Part shown: in pieces, positions 7,926-16,885 of the stretch
How the letters are laid out: each line of letters starts with the position of its first letter
How positions within the stretch are numbered: position 1 is the stretch's first letter
Assembly (NCBI GenBank): GCA_964572225.1
Contig: CAZNFR010000024.1
Location: forward strand, 1 to 44,522
DNA: 44,522 bases
Direction: 5' to 3'
Source: CAZNFR01 sp964572225
GTDB taxonomy: Bacteria; Bacteroidota; Bacteroidia; Bacteroidales; GCA-2748055
Notes under the pieces: generated by a model
Told to the model about the DNA's origin: nothing
The model's input: the letters and a program-made list of their open reading frames with translations, nothing else
The model's database searches: none
Program-made: the position numbers and the translations under genes

Positions 7926-9191
7926 ATGAAAAATTCAAGTTTTCTGCTGATATCCCTGCTGGCACTGGCAGTCCTTTCAGCCTGCAATAAGGAAGAAACC
8001 TATACCCTGACATTCGAGAATACCCTTGCCGAGGACCGGCCCGGTGTAATTGTGGAAATGGAATATAAGACCCTGGCCAACCTAACCGGCGATTTTCCGG
8101 AAGGGACCCTTCCCTTGTTTATTGCCGGAACGGATACCCTGGTAGCGCAGTTTATGGACTTTAACGACGACGGGATTCCGGAGGAGATCCTCGTGCAAAC
8201 AGATCTGCTTTCCTCAGAATACCAAGTGGTTACGGTCAGTTTTACGACTGAAGGGGCCTATCCCGAATTTCCGGTCAAAACCAACATCCGCTTTGCTTCC
8301 CATGAAAACTATGCGGAAGATCTGCAAAATGCCATTCGCGTGCAAAGTACCCTGACGGAAATAACCTCCGGAGTGTATCAGATGGAAGGCCCGGGATGGG
8401 AGAACGAAAAAGTAGGGTTCCGGAATTATTTTGATCTGCGCAACGGGATGGACATTTTTGGGAAGAGAACCGGCGATATGGTGCTCGACGGTGTGGGGGT
8501 GAATGAAAAAACGGAGTTCAACGGTGAAATTTACGTAGAGGAGGATTACCATGCGCTGAACGACTGGGGCATGGACATACTGAAAGTGGGGAATTCCCTG
8601 GGTGCCGGAGCCATTGCCCTGCTCAGGGATGGTGAATTGCACCGCGTGGGGGACAACGGAAACGGAGAATACGATCTTCTCTACGAAGGTCCCCTCAGAT
8701 CTGAATTTCGTTTCCGTTTTCCCGACTGGAAAGCCGGGGAGGAGGTATATGATCTGACTCATTATGTGAGCATTACAGCCGGTGAATATGCCTATCGCAG
8801 CAGCGTTTACCTTAGCGGTGATCATCCGGATGTTAAGCTGGTAAGCGGAATCGTTAACAAACACAGCAAGGAGCTCTATACGGAGAGATACGACAATTCC
8901 ATGATCCTCCTCACCCATGATAATCAGTCGGAAGACGGAGCCAAACTGGCTATGGCACTGGTAGTGCCCCTGGAGTATTTTGGGTCGGCCGACTCGACCG
9001 CCAACACGGGCGAAGGGATCACGGAAACCTACTATGCCACCATGGATCTGGAGGGTGATGAGGAAACAAAATTTTGGTTCTATGCGCTATGGGAGACAAG
9101 CGATCCGGCGTTTGCCGACCGGGAGAATGTGTTGGAAGTAATCCGGAAGGATATCCGGAATCGGGAAAATCCCGTATTCATCCGCCGGTAA
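7926..9191 (+). CDS. DUF4861 family lipoprotein
   Basis: 421-residue exported lipoprotein: a hydrophobic signal (FLLISLLALAVLSAC) ends in a lipobox with Cys at about 20, so it is probably anchored in the periplasm or outer membrane. The remainder matches the DUF4861 family, with the conserved-looking blocks GPGWENEKVGFRNYFDLRNG (followed by MDIFGKR) and WGMDILKVGNSLGAGAIAL. The family has no established activity that I can state. It sits 21 bases after kduD and before the KDPG aldolase, inside a uronate operon, so a role in processing or sensing uronic acid-containing oligosaccharides before import is likely but inferred. The His/Asp-rich patch EDYHALNDWGMD is a plausible active-site region. 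Confidence 0.82.
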   Translation: MKNSSFLLISLLALAVLSACNKEETYTLTFENTLAEDRPGVIVEMEYKTLANLTGDFPEGTLPLFIAGTDTLVAQFMDFNDDGIPEEILVQTDLLSSEYQVVTVSFTTEGAYPEFPVKTNIRFASHENYAEDLQNAIRVQSTLTEITSGVYQMEGPGWENEKVGFRNYFDLRNGMDIFGKRTGDMVLDGVGVNEKTEFNGEIYVEEDYHALNDWGMDILKVGNSLGAGAIALLRDGELHRVGDNGNGEYDLLYEGPLRSEFRFRFPDWKAGEEVYDLTHYVSITAGEYAYRSSVYLSGDHPDVKLVSGIVNKHSKELYTERYDNSMILLTHDNQSEDGAKLAMALVVPLEYFGSADSTANTGEGITETYYATMDLEGDEETKFWFYALWETSDPAFADRENVLEVIRKDIRNRENPVFIRR

Positions 9192-9252
9192 GATCCTGGT
9201 TGCTTGTTTTCACCAAATCTTTCACTATTTTCACAACCTAATTAAACTGATT

Positions 9253-9933
9253 ATGGCAAGATTCAGCAGACTTTCCACCATACAAACCATGGGTGAGCAG
9301 GGAGTCATTCCCGTATATTACAATCCCGACCCTTCAACCATGAAGAGTGTCCTCAAGGCCTGTTATGAAGGCGGGATCCGTTCCTTCGAATTTACCAACC
9401 GCGGGGATTTTGCCCACGAGGTCTTTGGGGAACTGGTAAAATGGGCTGCCAAAGAATTACCGGAAATGATCCTGGGTACCGGATCGGTGATCGATGCGCC
9501 CACGGCTGCCCTTTATATGCAGCTGGGATCCAATTTCATCGTTTCACCGATACTCAAGGAGGAGATGGCCCTGGTTTGCAATCGCAGGAAAGTGCCCTGG
9601 ATGCCCGGCTGCGGATCGGCCACCGAGATTTCCCGTGCCGAAGAGCTGGGAGCTGAAGTGGTGAAGATTTTCCCCGGTTCGTCGGTGGGCGGGCCTAAGT
9701 TTGTAAAAGCCTTTTTAGGCCCCTCACCCTGGAGCAGCATCATGCCCACGGGCGATGTGGAACCCACTCATGAAAACCTTTCAGCCTGGTTCAATGCCGG
9801 TGTATACTGCGTGGGTATGGGCTCAAAACTAATTTCGGGTGACATTATCCGTGAGGGAAATTACGATAAACTCAGGGAAAGATCGGCCTTTGCTCTCGAC
9901 CTGGTTACGAAGATACGAAACAACAAAACCTGA
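9253..9933 (+). CDS. eda: KDPG/KHG aldolase
   Basis: Class I aldolase splitting 2-keto-3-deoxy-6-phosphogluconate into pyruvate and glyceraldehyde 3-phosphate. The 226 residues form one TIM barrel. FEFTNRG carries the active-site Glu (about 46) and VVKIFPG the Schiff-base Lys (about 138); GTGSV and PGCGSATE are further family blocks. It completes the pathway begun by KduI and KduD, but a KDG kinase is needed in between and none lies in the window. It starts 61 bases after the DUF4861 stop and ends nine bases before dctP. The 2-keto-4-hydroxyglutarate activity common in the family is possible. Confidence 0.93.
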   Translation: MARFSRLSTIQTMGEQGVIPVYYNPDPSTMKSVLKACYEGGIRSFEFTNRGDFAHEVFGELVKWAAKELPEMILGTGSVIDAPTAALYMQLGSNFIVSPILKEEMALVCNRRKVPWMPGCGSATEISRAEELGAEVVKIFPGSSVGGPKFVKAFLGPSPWSSIMPTGDVEPTHENLSAWFNAGVYCVGMGSKLISGDIIREGNYDKLRERSAFALDLVTKIRNNKT

Positions 9934-9942
9934 ACCTGAGGA

Positions 9943-10917
9943 ATGAAGAAACTACCACTGTTATCCCTTTTATTACTGCTCTTCCTGTTTTCCTGCAAGA
10001 ATACGGAAACCGGCAAAACCCTGAAACTGGCTCACACCCTCGATCCCGCACATCCGGTTCATAAGGCTATGGTATATATGGCGGAACGCTGCGAGGAGAT
10101 CTCGGAGGGTGAACTCAAAATACAGATCTACCCCTCGGGACAGCTGGGATCAGAGCAACAATGCGTGGAGCTTTTGCAGATCGGAAGTCTGGCGATTACC
10201 AAGGTTTCTACTGCGGTAATGGAAAGTTTTACCGATGAATTTAAAGTGCTGGGGCTACCCTACATTTTTAAATCCAAGGAGCATGCTTTCAAGGTGCTCG
10301 ACGGGGAGATCGGTCAGGAACTGATGAAGAGCAGCGAACCCTACCGGCTGCGCGGACTCTGTTTTTACGATGCCGGAAGCCGGAGCTTCTATACCATCGA
10401 TAAGCCTGTCAGAACACCCGAAGATCTGGATGGAATGAAGATCCGGGTGATGAAAAGCATTATTTCCATGAACCTGGTCAAATCCCTCGGTGGCTCCCCC
10501 ACCCCCATCTCCTTTGGTGAGCTCTACACAGCCCTTCAATCGGGCGTGGTCGATGGCGCCGAGAACAATCCCCCCAGCTTCTACACCTCCCGCCATTACG
10601 AGGTCTGTAAGTACTATTCCCTTAATGAGCACAGCATGGTGCCGGACATCCTGATCATTTCGAAGATGATCTGGGACGACCTCAGCGAGCAGGAAAAAGC
10701 ATGGATAGAGCAGGCTGCGGTGGAATCGGTGGAGGTGCAAAGGAAACTATGGGCCGAGTCGGTCCAGGAATCCCTGGAGATTGTAAAGGAAGCAGGAGTG
10801 GAGATCATTTATCCCGATAAAGAACCCTTTGCCGAGAAGGTGAAGGGAATGTATGAAATGTTTAGTGACAACGAAGTATTGTATGACCTAATCAACCGCA
10901 TTCAGGCGGTCGAATAA
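9943..10917 (+). CDS. dctP: TRAP transporter substrate-binding lipoprotein, DctP family
   Basis: 324-residue periplasmic solute receptor of a tripartite ATP-independent transporter. The N-terminus is a lipoprotein signal (LLLLFLFSCKN), so the receptor is probably tethered to the membrane. Typical DctP landmarks are KLAHTLDPAHPVHKA, IYPSGQLGSE, LGLPYIF and GMKIRVMKS, whose Arg (about 168) normally salt-bridges the substrate carboxylate; GVVDGAENNP follows. The conserved Arg and the operon point to a uronate-type acid as ligand. The matching membrane subunits follow directly. Confidence 0.94.
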   Translation: MKKLPLLSLLLLLFLFSCKNTETGKTLKLAHTLDPAHPVHKAMVYMAERCEEISEGELKIQIYPSGQLGSEQQCVELLQIGSLAITKVSTAVMESFTDEFKVLGLPYIFKSKEHAFKVLDGEIGQELMKSSEPYRLRGLCFYDAGSRSFYTIDKPVRTPEDLDGMKIRVMKSIISMNLVKSLGGSPTPISFGELYTALQSGVVDGAENNPPSFYTSRHYEVCKYYSLNEHSMVPDILIISKMIWDDLSEQEKAWIEQAAVESVEVQRKLWAESVQESLEIVKEAGVEIIYPDKEPFAEKVKGMYEMFSDNEVLYDLINRIQAVE

Positions 10918-10929
10918 TTCCCATTGATC

Positions 10930-11403
10930 ATGAGTTTTCATTCCAAACTAAACCGGATACTGGAGATTGCCCTCGTTATTTTAATGTCGGTTCTGGTTCT
11001 CGACGTGCTCTGGCAGGTCACCAGCCGTTACATCCTCTCTTCACCAAGCTCATTTACTGATGAACTGGCAGGCTACCTGCTGATCTGGGTAGGACTCCTG
11101 GGAGCGGCATACGTCGCCGGCAGAAACGAGCACCTGGCCATCGACATTCTCCTTCAGCGATCGGGAATAAAAAGGCAAAAGTTCCTGCTGGTTCTGATCA
11201 ATGCCATTGTTCTTCTGTTTGCTTTCAGCGTAATGTTCGTGGGGGGAATCAACCTGGTCTATACCCGGTTCCTCCTCGATGTAAAATCGGCCGCTTTGGG
11301 CCTTCCCCTTGGTTATGTATACACAGTTTTGCCGGTTAGTGGCGGCCTCATCATGTATTATTCGATTGTGAACCTGACGAAAATCAAATCCCTTAACAAC
11401 TAA
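10930..11403 (+). CDS. dctQ: TRAP transporter small permease subunit, DctQ family
   Basis: About 157-residue membrane protein with four predicted transmembrane helices (near residues 10-28, 45-63, 84-106 and 125-145), the usual DctQ topology. WQVTSRYIL and FTDELAGYLLIWVGLLGAA are typical of the family. The ATG at 10930 is preferred over a TTG at 10924, which is only two codons upstream. It lies 12 bases after dctP and 15 before dctM. It forms the sodium-coupled permease with DctM. Confidence 0.93.
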   Translation: MSFHSKLNRILEIALVILMSVLVLDVLWQVTSRYILSSPSSFTDELAGYLLIWVGLLGAAYVAGRNEHLAIDILLQRSGIKRQKFLLVLINAIVLLFAFSVMFVGGINLVYTRFLLDVKSAALGLPLGYVYTVLPVSGGLIMYYSIVNLTKIKSLNN

Positions 11404-11418
11404 AATCCGCCGTCAATC

Positions 11419-12876
11419 ATGGAAGTCCTTATACTCGTTCTGAGCTTTGTCATTTTTCTCGCCATCGGGGTACCCATTGCCTTCAGCATTGGCTTTTCCG
11501 GGATCATCACCATGCTGTTTACCATCGATTCCCTGCCGGCGTTTACCACCTTTGCCCACCGTATGGCCACCGGGCTCGACAGTTTTGCCCTCCTGGCCAT
11601 CCCTTTCTTTATTCTTGCCGGAAATATTATGAACTCGGGTGGGATCGCCATTCGGCTGATTAATTTTGCAAGGGTGCTGGTGGGGAGACTTCCCGGCGGA
11701 CTCGCATTCGTGAATGTGATCGCCAATATGCTTTTCGGAGCAATTTCCGGATCGGCCGCAGCATCGGCCTCTGCCATTGGCAGCATTATGGGTCCGGAGA
11801 TGAAAAAGGAAGGCTACAAAGAGAATTTCAGTGCCGCAGTGAACATTACCTCAGCCACAACCGGATTGTCCATTCCCCCCAGTAACATTCTCATTGTCTA
11901 TTCCCTGGCCAGTGGAGGTGCTTCCATCACCGCACTGTTCCTTGCAGGGTATATTCCGGGCATTCTCACCGGACTCTCCATCATGCTGGTGGCCATGTCC
12001 ATGCTGGTGTACCGTAACCGCGGAATGAAAGGAGTTGCCGTAAATCTCTCAAAATTCCTGGGATTAACGGCTGCGCTTGTGGGAACGGGAATCGGACTCA
12101 AATACCTGAATGACAACACACAACCGGGTTTGCACAATACCCTCTACATTGCCCTGGCATTGGGGGTCCTTCTGTTGCTGATTTATCAATCCTACACCCG
12201 CTGGAAAGGAGTTTCCAGGGCTCTCAAAGTGTTTTTGGATGCCATCCCATCATTGCTGATGCTGGTGATCGTGATCGGAGGTATTGTAGCAGGATATTTT
12301 ACCGCTACGGAGGCTTCTGCAGTTGCTGTGCTGTACGCGCTGGTCCTGGCCTTTATTTATCGTGAGATCGGGGTGAAGGATCTTCCGGTCATTATCCTGA
12401 GGTCGGTACGTACTACTTCTATCGTGCTTCTCCTGGTGGGCACCTCCATTGGACTCTCATGGATCATGTCTTACGAGAATATCCCCCAGAACGTGAGCGA
12501 GGGATTATTGAACATCAGTGATAATCCTTTTGTAATCTTACTGATCATCAACATGATCCTCCTATTTGTTGGGATTTTTATGGATATGACCCCGGCGGTG
12601 CTGATCTTCACCCCCATTTTCCTTCCCATAGTTTCATCACAACTGGGAATGGATCCGATTCATTTCGGAATCATCATGGTATTGAATCTGAGCGTGGGAC
12701 TCTGTACCCCTCCGGTGGGTTCGGTGCTGTTTATCGGATGCAGTGTGGCGGAGATTAAGATCGAAAAGGTGATTAAACCCCTCCTTCCTTTATTTGTGGC
12801 CATGATTGTTATCCTGCTCCTGGTAACCTATATTCCACAACTCAGTCTGTGGCTGCCAGGCTTGTTTGTAGATTAA
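11419..12876 (+). CDS. dctM: TRAP transporter large permease subunit, DctM family
   Basis: 485-residue inner-membrane protein with about a dozen hydrophobic helices, the transport-forming subunit of the TRAP system. Family hallmarks are FAIPFFILAGNIM-like text near residue 65, GAISGSAAASASAIGSIMGP near 113-132 and LCTPPVGSVLF near the C-terminus. It is slightly longer than most DctM proteins (about 425-430) owing to an insertion around residues 205-260 with extra hydrophobic segments. It is the last gene of the lacI-kdu operon; 149 bases follow before the next gene, with no convincing hairpin terminator. Confidence 0.95.
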   Translation: MEVLILVLSFVIFLAIGVPIAFSIGFSGIITMLFTIDSLPAFTTFAHRMATGLDSFALLAIPFFILAGNIMNSGGIAIRLINFARVLVGRLPGGLAFVNVIANMLFGAISGSAAASASAIGSIMGPEMKKEGYKENFSAAVNITSATTGLSIPPSNILIVYSLASGGASITALFLAGYIPGILTGLSIMLVAMSMLVYRNRGMKGVAVNLSKFLGLTAALVGTGIGLKYLNDNTQPGLHNTLYIALALGVLLLLIYQSYTRWKGVSRALKVFLDAIPSLLMLVIVIGGIVAGYFTATEASAVAVLYALVLAFIYREIGVKDLPVIILRSVRTTSIVLLLVGTSIGLSWIMSYENIPQNVSEGLLNISDNPFVILLIINMILLFVGIFMDMTPAVLIFTPIFLPIVSSQLGMDPIHFGIIMVLNLSVGLCTPPVGSVLFIGCSVAEIKIEKVIKPLLPLFVAMIVILLLVTYIPQLSLWLPGLFVD

Positions 12877-12961
12877 TCCTCATTTTCGAAGAATGTCCTT
12901 TATTTATTGACAATCCGGGATATTTTTAGGCTGATTTAAGACCATAAGTCATTTAAAAATA

Positions 12962-12994
12962 TATATTTGTATCTTTTACGGTTCGAGGCCCGTA
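12962..12994 (+). promoter_or_regulatory. Promoter -7 box and leader hairpin of the PAS kinase gene
   Basis: TATATTTG (12962-12969) matches the Bacteroidota -7 consensus; a good -33 box is not evident. Just downstream, TACGG (12977-12981) and CCGTA (12990-12994) pair around an eight-base loop, so the transcript would begin with a short hairpin. Confidence 0.4.
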
Positions 12995-13025
12995 GAAAAG
13001 GATTAAGGATTTCAATTTAAAAACT

Positions 13026-15344
13026 TTGATACCAGGAATTTACAACATCGGTAAGTTATCCCTGCTAAATACTTCTGTGGATGTAGATCAGGTTAACACG
13101 ACTCTGGAAAAAAGTGTTTCCCGGTTCTATTGGGTTTTCATCCTCGCGATAGCAGTGCTTGTAATTGTCTTACTCATTCAGCAATCCAAGCTGAAAAAGA
13201 TCAATCGTAAACGAAAATTTCTCGAGAATCTTTCCAAAGGTCATGGTCCCCTGGCTCATAAAAACATTCTCAAGACCCTCATCAACAGTCTTCCCGATTT
13301 TATTTATGTAAAAGACAAAGACAGTAAATTCATCATTGCGAATTCAAAACTCGCGCATACCGTAAATCAGGAATCGGGTGAAGATCTGGTGGGAAAATCC
13401 GATTATACCTATTATCCCAAAAAACTGGCCGATTTTTTCAGGAAAACCGAGATCGATGTGATTACTTCAGGTAAACCGGTATTCAACCAGATTGAAAAAG
13501 GGCTGGATGAAAAAAAGAAAGACATCTGGGTTTCCACTTCAAAGGTCCCCATCAAGGATGAATACGGAAATGTAGTCGGCATCGTGGGAATAGGAAGGGA
13601 TATAACCCTTGCCAGGCAATACGAGGAGAAATTAAGGAAGAAAAGCGAAGAACTTCTCGAAGCCAATACCCTGTTAGAAGAACGGCAGGAGGAAATTTTG
13701 CAGAAGAAAGAAGAGCTAAAGGCCCAGACGGAAAAACTGGAAGAGGATAAGAAGCTGATGTATAACCTGATCAACAATATGCCCGACAGGATATATATTA
13801 AGGACCGGGAGAGCCGGTTTATTGTCGGCAATATAAATGTATGCAGCGTAATGGGCATCTCAAATCCGGAAGAGGTAGTAGGGAAAACCGATTATGATTA
13901 CTACCCAAAAGAGCTGGCGGAGGAATATTTCCGGGATGAGCAGCAGATCATGGCAAGCGGAAAAGCCATTATAAACAAGGAAGAAAGAGGGTATGATCTC
14001 AATCAGGAGGAGATCATTGTTTCCACAACCAAGATGCCAGTGCGGAGCGAAGACGGTGAGATCATAGGTATAGTCGGGATTGGAAGGGATATCACTTCAC
14101 AGAAAGAGACCGAGATCCGCCTTAAAAAACAATCCTCTGAACTCCAGGAAGCCAATGTGCTCCTGGAAGAACGGCAGGAAGAAATACAACAGCAATCCGA
14201 GGAACTGCAAACCCAGGCCGAACACCTGCTCAAAGTAAACCAGGAACTTGAGAAGCTATCCCTGGTTGCCAGCCGTACCGATAATGTAATCATCATTATG
14301 GACGCAGAAAGCAATTTTGAATGGGTTAACAATGGATTCGTTAAGAGATACGGGATGAACCTGGCAGAATTCACTAAAAAACGGGGTAAAAACCTGTTGG
14401 AAAGTTCCTCATTCGAAGGCATCTCTGAAATCCTGGAGCAAATAAAGAAAGAAAAGAAACCCCTTATCTATAACTCCCGCACCTCCGATGTAAACGGAAA
14501 GTTGATCTGGTCTCAAACGACCATCTCTCCGGTTATGGACGAAAACGGGGATATCAGCAGAATAATAGCTATTGACTCCGATATTTCCCGTTTGAAGGAA
14601 GCTGAAGAACAAATTCAACAGCAAACCGACGAGTTAAGAAAGCTTAATGCAACGAAAGATAAATTCTTCTCCATCATCGCGCACGACCTGAAAAACCCCT
14701 TCCACTCCATCATGGGATTCTCCGATCTACTAACCCGGAGCTACGACTCTATCGAGGAAGATAAGAAGAAAGAATTTATCGGACTGATCAAAGATTCATC
14801 CACCAGCGCTTACAGTCTGCTCGAAAATCTTCTCCATTGGGCCAGGACACAAACAAACCGGATTAAATTCAATCCCACAAAGATCGATCTCAATGTGATC
14901 ATAGAAGAGAATATCGCCATGCTCATGGTGAATGCCGAGAATAAGAATATCAGCCTGCATAAACCGGAAGAAACCCATCTTTTTGCTTTTGCCGACTATA
15001 ACATGGTGAATACCATCTTCCGTAACCTGATGAGTAACGCCTTAAAATTTACTCCCTCTGGTGGGAAAGTCACCATCAGCTCCGAACAGAAAAACAACCG
15101 GATTTTCCTCAGTGTAACCGATACCGGAGTGGGAATGTCGGAGGAGGAAATATCCAGGCTTTTCAAACTCGATGAATTTCACACCACCACCGGTACATCG
15201 GGGGAATCAGGAACCGGTCTTGGTCTGATTGTTTGTCGGGAATTTGTATTGAAACACGGGGGTGATATTGAAGTGAAATCCACACCAGGTAAAGGAAGCA
15301 GCTTTACTTTCAGCTTACCTGCAGAAAACCAGGAATCTCAATAA
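13026..15344 (+). CDS. Membrane-anchored multi-PAS sensor histidine kinase
   Basis: 772-residue kinase. One transmembrane helix (about 36-58) is followed by two closely related PAS domains (about 90-200 and 240-360), each with the signature DxxYYPKxLA and ending in VGIVGIGRDIT. Coiled-coil linkers rich in EERQEEI follow each, then a third, different PAS (about 400-520). The HisKA domain has the phospho-acceptor His553 (FFSIIAHDLKNP). The ATPase domain has the N box (RNLMSNALKF) and G boxes (DTGVGM, GTGLGL). No receiver domain is attached and no response regulator is adjacent. No ATG exists near the N-terminus; TTG at 13026 is in frame, and GTG at 13077 is the alternative. Signal and target are unknown. 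Confidence 0.9.
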   Translation: MIPGIYNIGKLSLLNTSVDVDQVNTTLEKSVSRFYWVFILAIAVLVIVLLIQQSKLKKINRKRKFLENLSKGHGPLAHKNILKTLINSLPDFIYVKDKDSKFIIANSKLAHTVNQESGEDLVGKSDYTYYPKKLADFFRKTEIDVITSGKPVFNQIEKGLDEKKKDIWVSTSKVPIKDEYGNVVGIVGIGRDITLARQYEEKLRKKSEELLEANTLLEERQEEILQKKEELKAQTEKLEEDKKLMYNLINNMPDRIYIKDRESRFIVGNINVCSVMGISNPEEVVGKTDYDYYPKELAEEYFRDEQQIMASGKAIINKEERGYDLNQEEIIVSTTKMPVRSEDGEIIGIVGIGRDITSQKETEIRLKKQSSELQEANVLLEERQEEIQQQSEELQTQAEHLLKVNQELEKLSLVASRTDNVIIIMDAESNFEWVNNGFVKRYGMNLAEFTKKRGKNLLESSSFEGISEILEQIKKEKKPLIYNSRTSDVNGKLIWSQTTISPVMDENGDISRIIAIDSDISRLKEAEEQIQQQTDELRKLNATKDKFFSIIAHDLKNPFHSIMGFSDLLTRSYDSIEEDKKKEFIGLIKDSSTSAYSLLENLLHWARTQTNRIKFNPTKIDLNVIIEENIAMLMVNAENKNISLHKPEETHLFAFADYNMVNTIFRNLMSNALKFTPSGGKVTISSEQKNNRIFLSVTDTGVGMSEEEISRLFKLDEFHTTTGTSGESGTGLGLIVCREFVLKHGGDIEVKSTPGKGSSFTFSLPAENQESQ

Positions 15345-15353
15345 TTCAAGATT

Positions 15354-16700
15354 TTAATTGCTGAGTTTTCCCATGCAACATTGCTTGAATTTCTTTCCAC
15401 TCCCACAGGGGCATGGATCATTTCTCCCAATCTGTTTCACTGTTGCCTTCTTTACAGCTTTCTGAGAATCCAGCCTTTTCACCCATTGCATAACATTTGC
15501 AGGAGCCCTTTTGGCTTTCAGCTCATCGGCCATAAATTGCATGTAAGGATGTACATGGGCAAAAAACATCTTGAATGCGGGACATAGATAGTTAAGTCCC
15601 GGTTCTCCATCAGGCGTCTTTATAATCCGGTTTTTCGGACACTCACCATGACAGGCAAAACGGTAATCGCATTCAAAACAATATCTGGGCAGGGTATCCC
15701 GCTTATCACGACCGAATTTCTGCTGCCGGTCAGACTTAACCATATCAAGGATATGCGTTTTCCGGATATTTCCAAGAAGATATTCATCGTAAACAAAATG
15801 ATCACAACTATACAGATCACCGTTGTGCTCCATGGCTGTGGCATCCCCGCAGGTTTCTGAGAAAACACAGAGTCCCGGACGTTCTCCGGCCCAATTCGCC
15901 AGGGTAACATCAAACATCTGCACGAAATAACGGCCCACATCATTTCGGACCCATTCATCGAAAATTACGCTTAGAAAAGTGCCATATTGTTCGGGTACCA
16001 CCGACCATTCCGTTACATGTGCATCTTCCCCGTGTTGGGGAGGAACCAGATTGGGACGGTCCTCCCGGGGCTGATTGGCCATCCTTTCAACAATGGGAAT
16101 GAACTGAATAAATCCGCTTCCGATTTGCTTCAAAAATCGGTAGATCTCTAAAGGATAATAGGAATTCTCACGATTTACCACAGAGAGGGTGTTGAATTCA
16201 ACTTTGTGCTTATGGCATAATTCAATCCCCCGCATCACATCCTTAAAAGAACCCTTATCCTGATTGTTGAGTCGGTGATGATCGTGCAGGTGCTCCGGAC
16301 CATCAATCGAAACTCCGATCAGGAAATTGTTGTCATGAAAAAAACGGCAATATTCATCGTCAAGCAAGGTACCGTTGGTCTGAAACACATTCTCTATCCT
16401 CTTATCCCCCTTGTATTTCTCCTGAAGGGCCAGTGCCTTCCGGTAGAAATCTATCCCCATGAGTGTGGGCTCCCCACCCTGCCAAACAAAACTTATTACG
16501 GGAACATTCTGGGATTCAATGTACTGCTTGGTGAAAATTTCCAAAAGATCATCCTTCATCCGGAAATTCTTCGTATCCAGGTACATATTCTTTTTTTCGA
16601 GGTAATAACAATAGGTGCAATTCAAATTGCATATCGGACCTATAGGCTTCAGCATTACGTTGAAAGCCGTGGGTTTATATCCGGGAATTAAAACGTCCAT
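15354..16700 (-). CDS. Anaerobic sulfatase maturase-like radical SAM/SPASM enzyme with SEC-C tail
   Basis: 448-residue radical SAM protein. The [4Fe-4S]-SAM motif CNLNCTYC is at 24-31, GVSIDGPE follows in the barrel, and a cysteine-rich SPASM region (CGDATAMEHNGDLYSCDHF, then CFECDYRFACHGECPK) binds two more clusters. This arrangement fits anaerobic sulfatase-maturing enzymes, which convert an active-site Cys or Ser of sulfatases to formylglycine. The C-terminus carries a SEC-C zinc-binding motif (NDPCPCGSGKKFKQCC). No sulfatase gene is in the window, so the substrate must be encoded elsewhere. It converges on the PAS kinase, nine bases apart. Confidence 0.88.
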   Translation of the reverse strand: MDVLIPGYKPTAFNVMLKPIGPICNLNCTYCYYLEKKNMYLDTKNFRMKDDLLEIFTKQYIESQNVPVISFVWQGGEPTLMGIDFYRKALALQEKYKGDKRIENVFQTNGTLLDDEYCRFFHDNNFLIGVSIDGPEHLHDHHRLNNQDKGSFKDVMRGIELCHKHKVEFNTLSVVNRENSYYPLEIYRFLKQIGSGFIQFIPIVERMANQPREDRPNLVPPQHGEDAHVTEWSVVPEQYGTFLSVIFDEWVRNDVGRYFVQMFDVTLANWAGERPGLCVFSETCGDATAMEHNGDLYSCDHFVYDEYLLGNIRKTHILDMVKSDRQQKFGRDKRDTLPRYCFECDYRFACHGECPKNRIIKTPDGEPGLNYLCPAFKMFFAHVHPYMQFMADELKAKRAPANVMQWVKRLDSQKAVKKATVKQIGRNDPCPCGSGKKFKQCCMGKLSN

Positions 16701-16860
16701 GATCTATCCTTCCAGTTCTTGAATCCGGTTCAACATCCGTTAAATTACGGGATAAAATTATCGAATATTGAGTATAAACCCGGGAGCTTCTTTTATTTTT
16801 AACCATTCTAAACAAATTCAGAGCAAAGGAAACTTTGTGCCTCTCCATCTTTCGTCAAAT

Positions 16861-16885
16861 ACTTAGCGTATTTTTTACGTTAAGT
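16861..16885. promoter_or_regulatory. Inverted repeat, candidate Nudix-regulator operator
   Basis: ACTTAGCGTA (16861-16870) and TACGTTAAGT (16876-16885) are inverted repeats matching at nine of ten positions around a five-T spacer. The right arm overlaps the -7 box TAAGTTTG (16881-16888). The site lies 35 bases before the Nudix regulator ATG, where an autoregulatory, xylose-responsive operator is expected. Confidence 0.65.

Noticed and set aside
12977..12994. T-arm-like hairpin with GGTTCGAGGCC resembling a tRNA end
   Set aside because: The loop has eight bases and no acceptor, D or anticodon arms can be found around it.
15345..15395. Bidirectional terminator between the PAS kinase and the maturase
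   Set aside because: Only a four-base CTCA/TGAG pairing with a long AT loop and a short T run; too weak to support.
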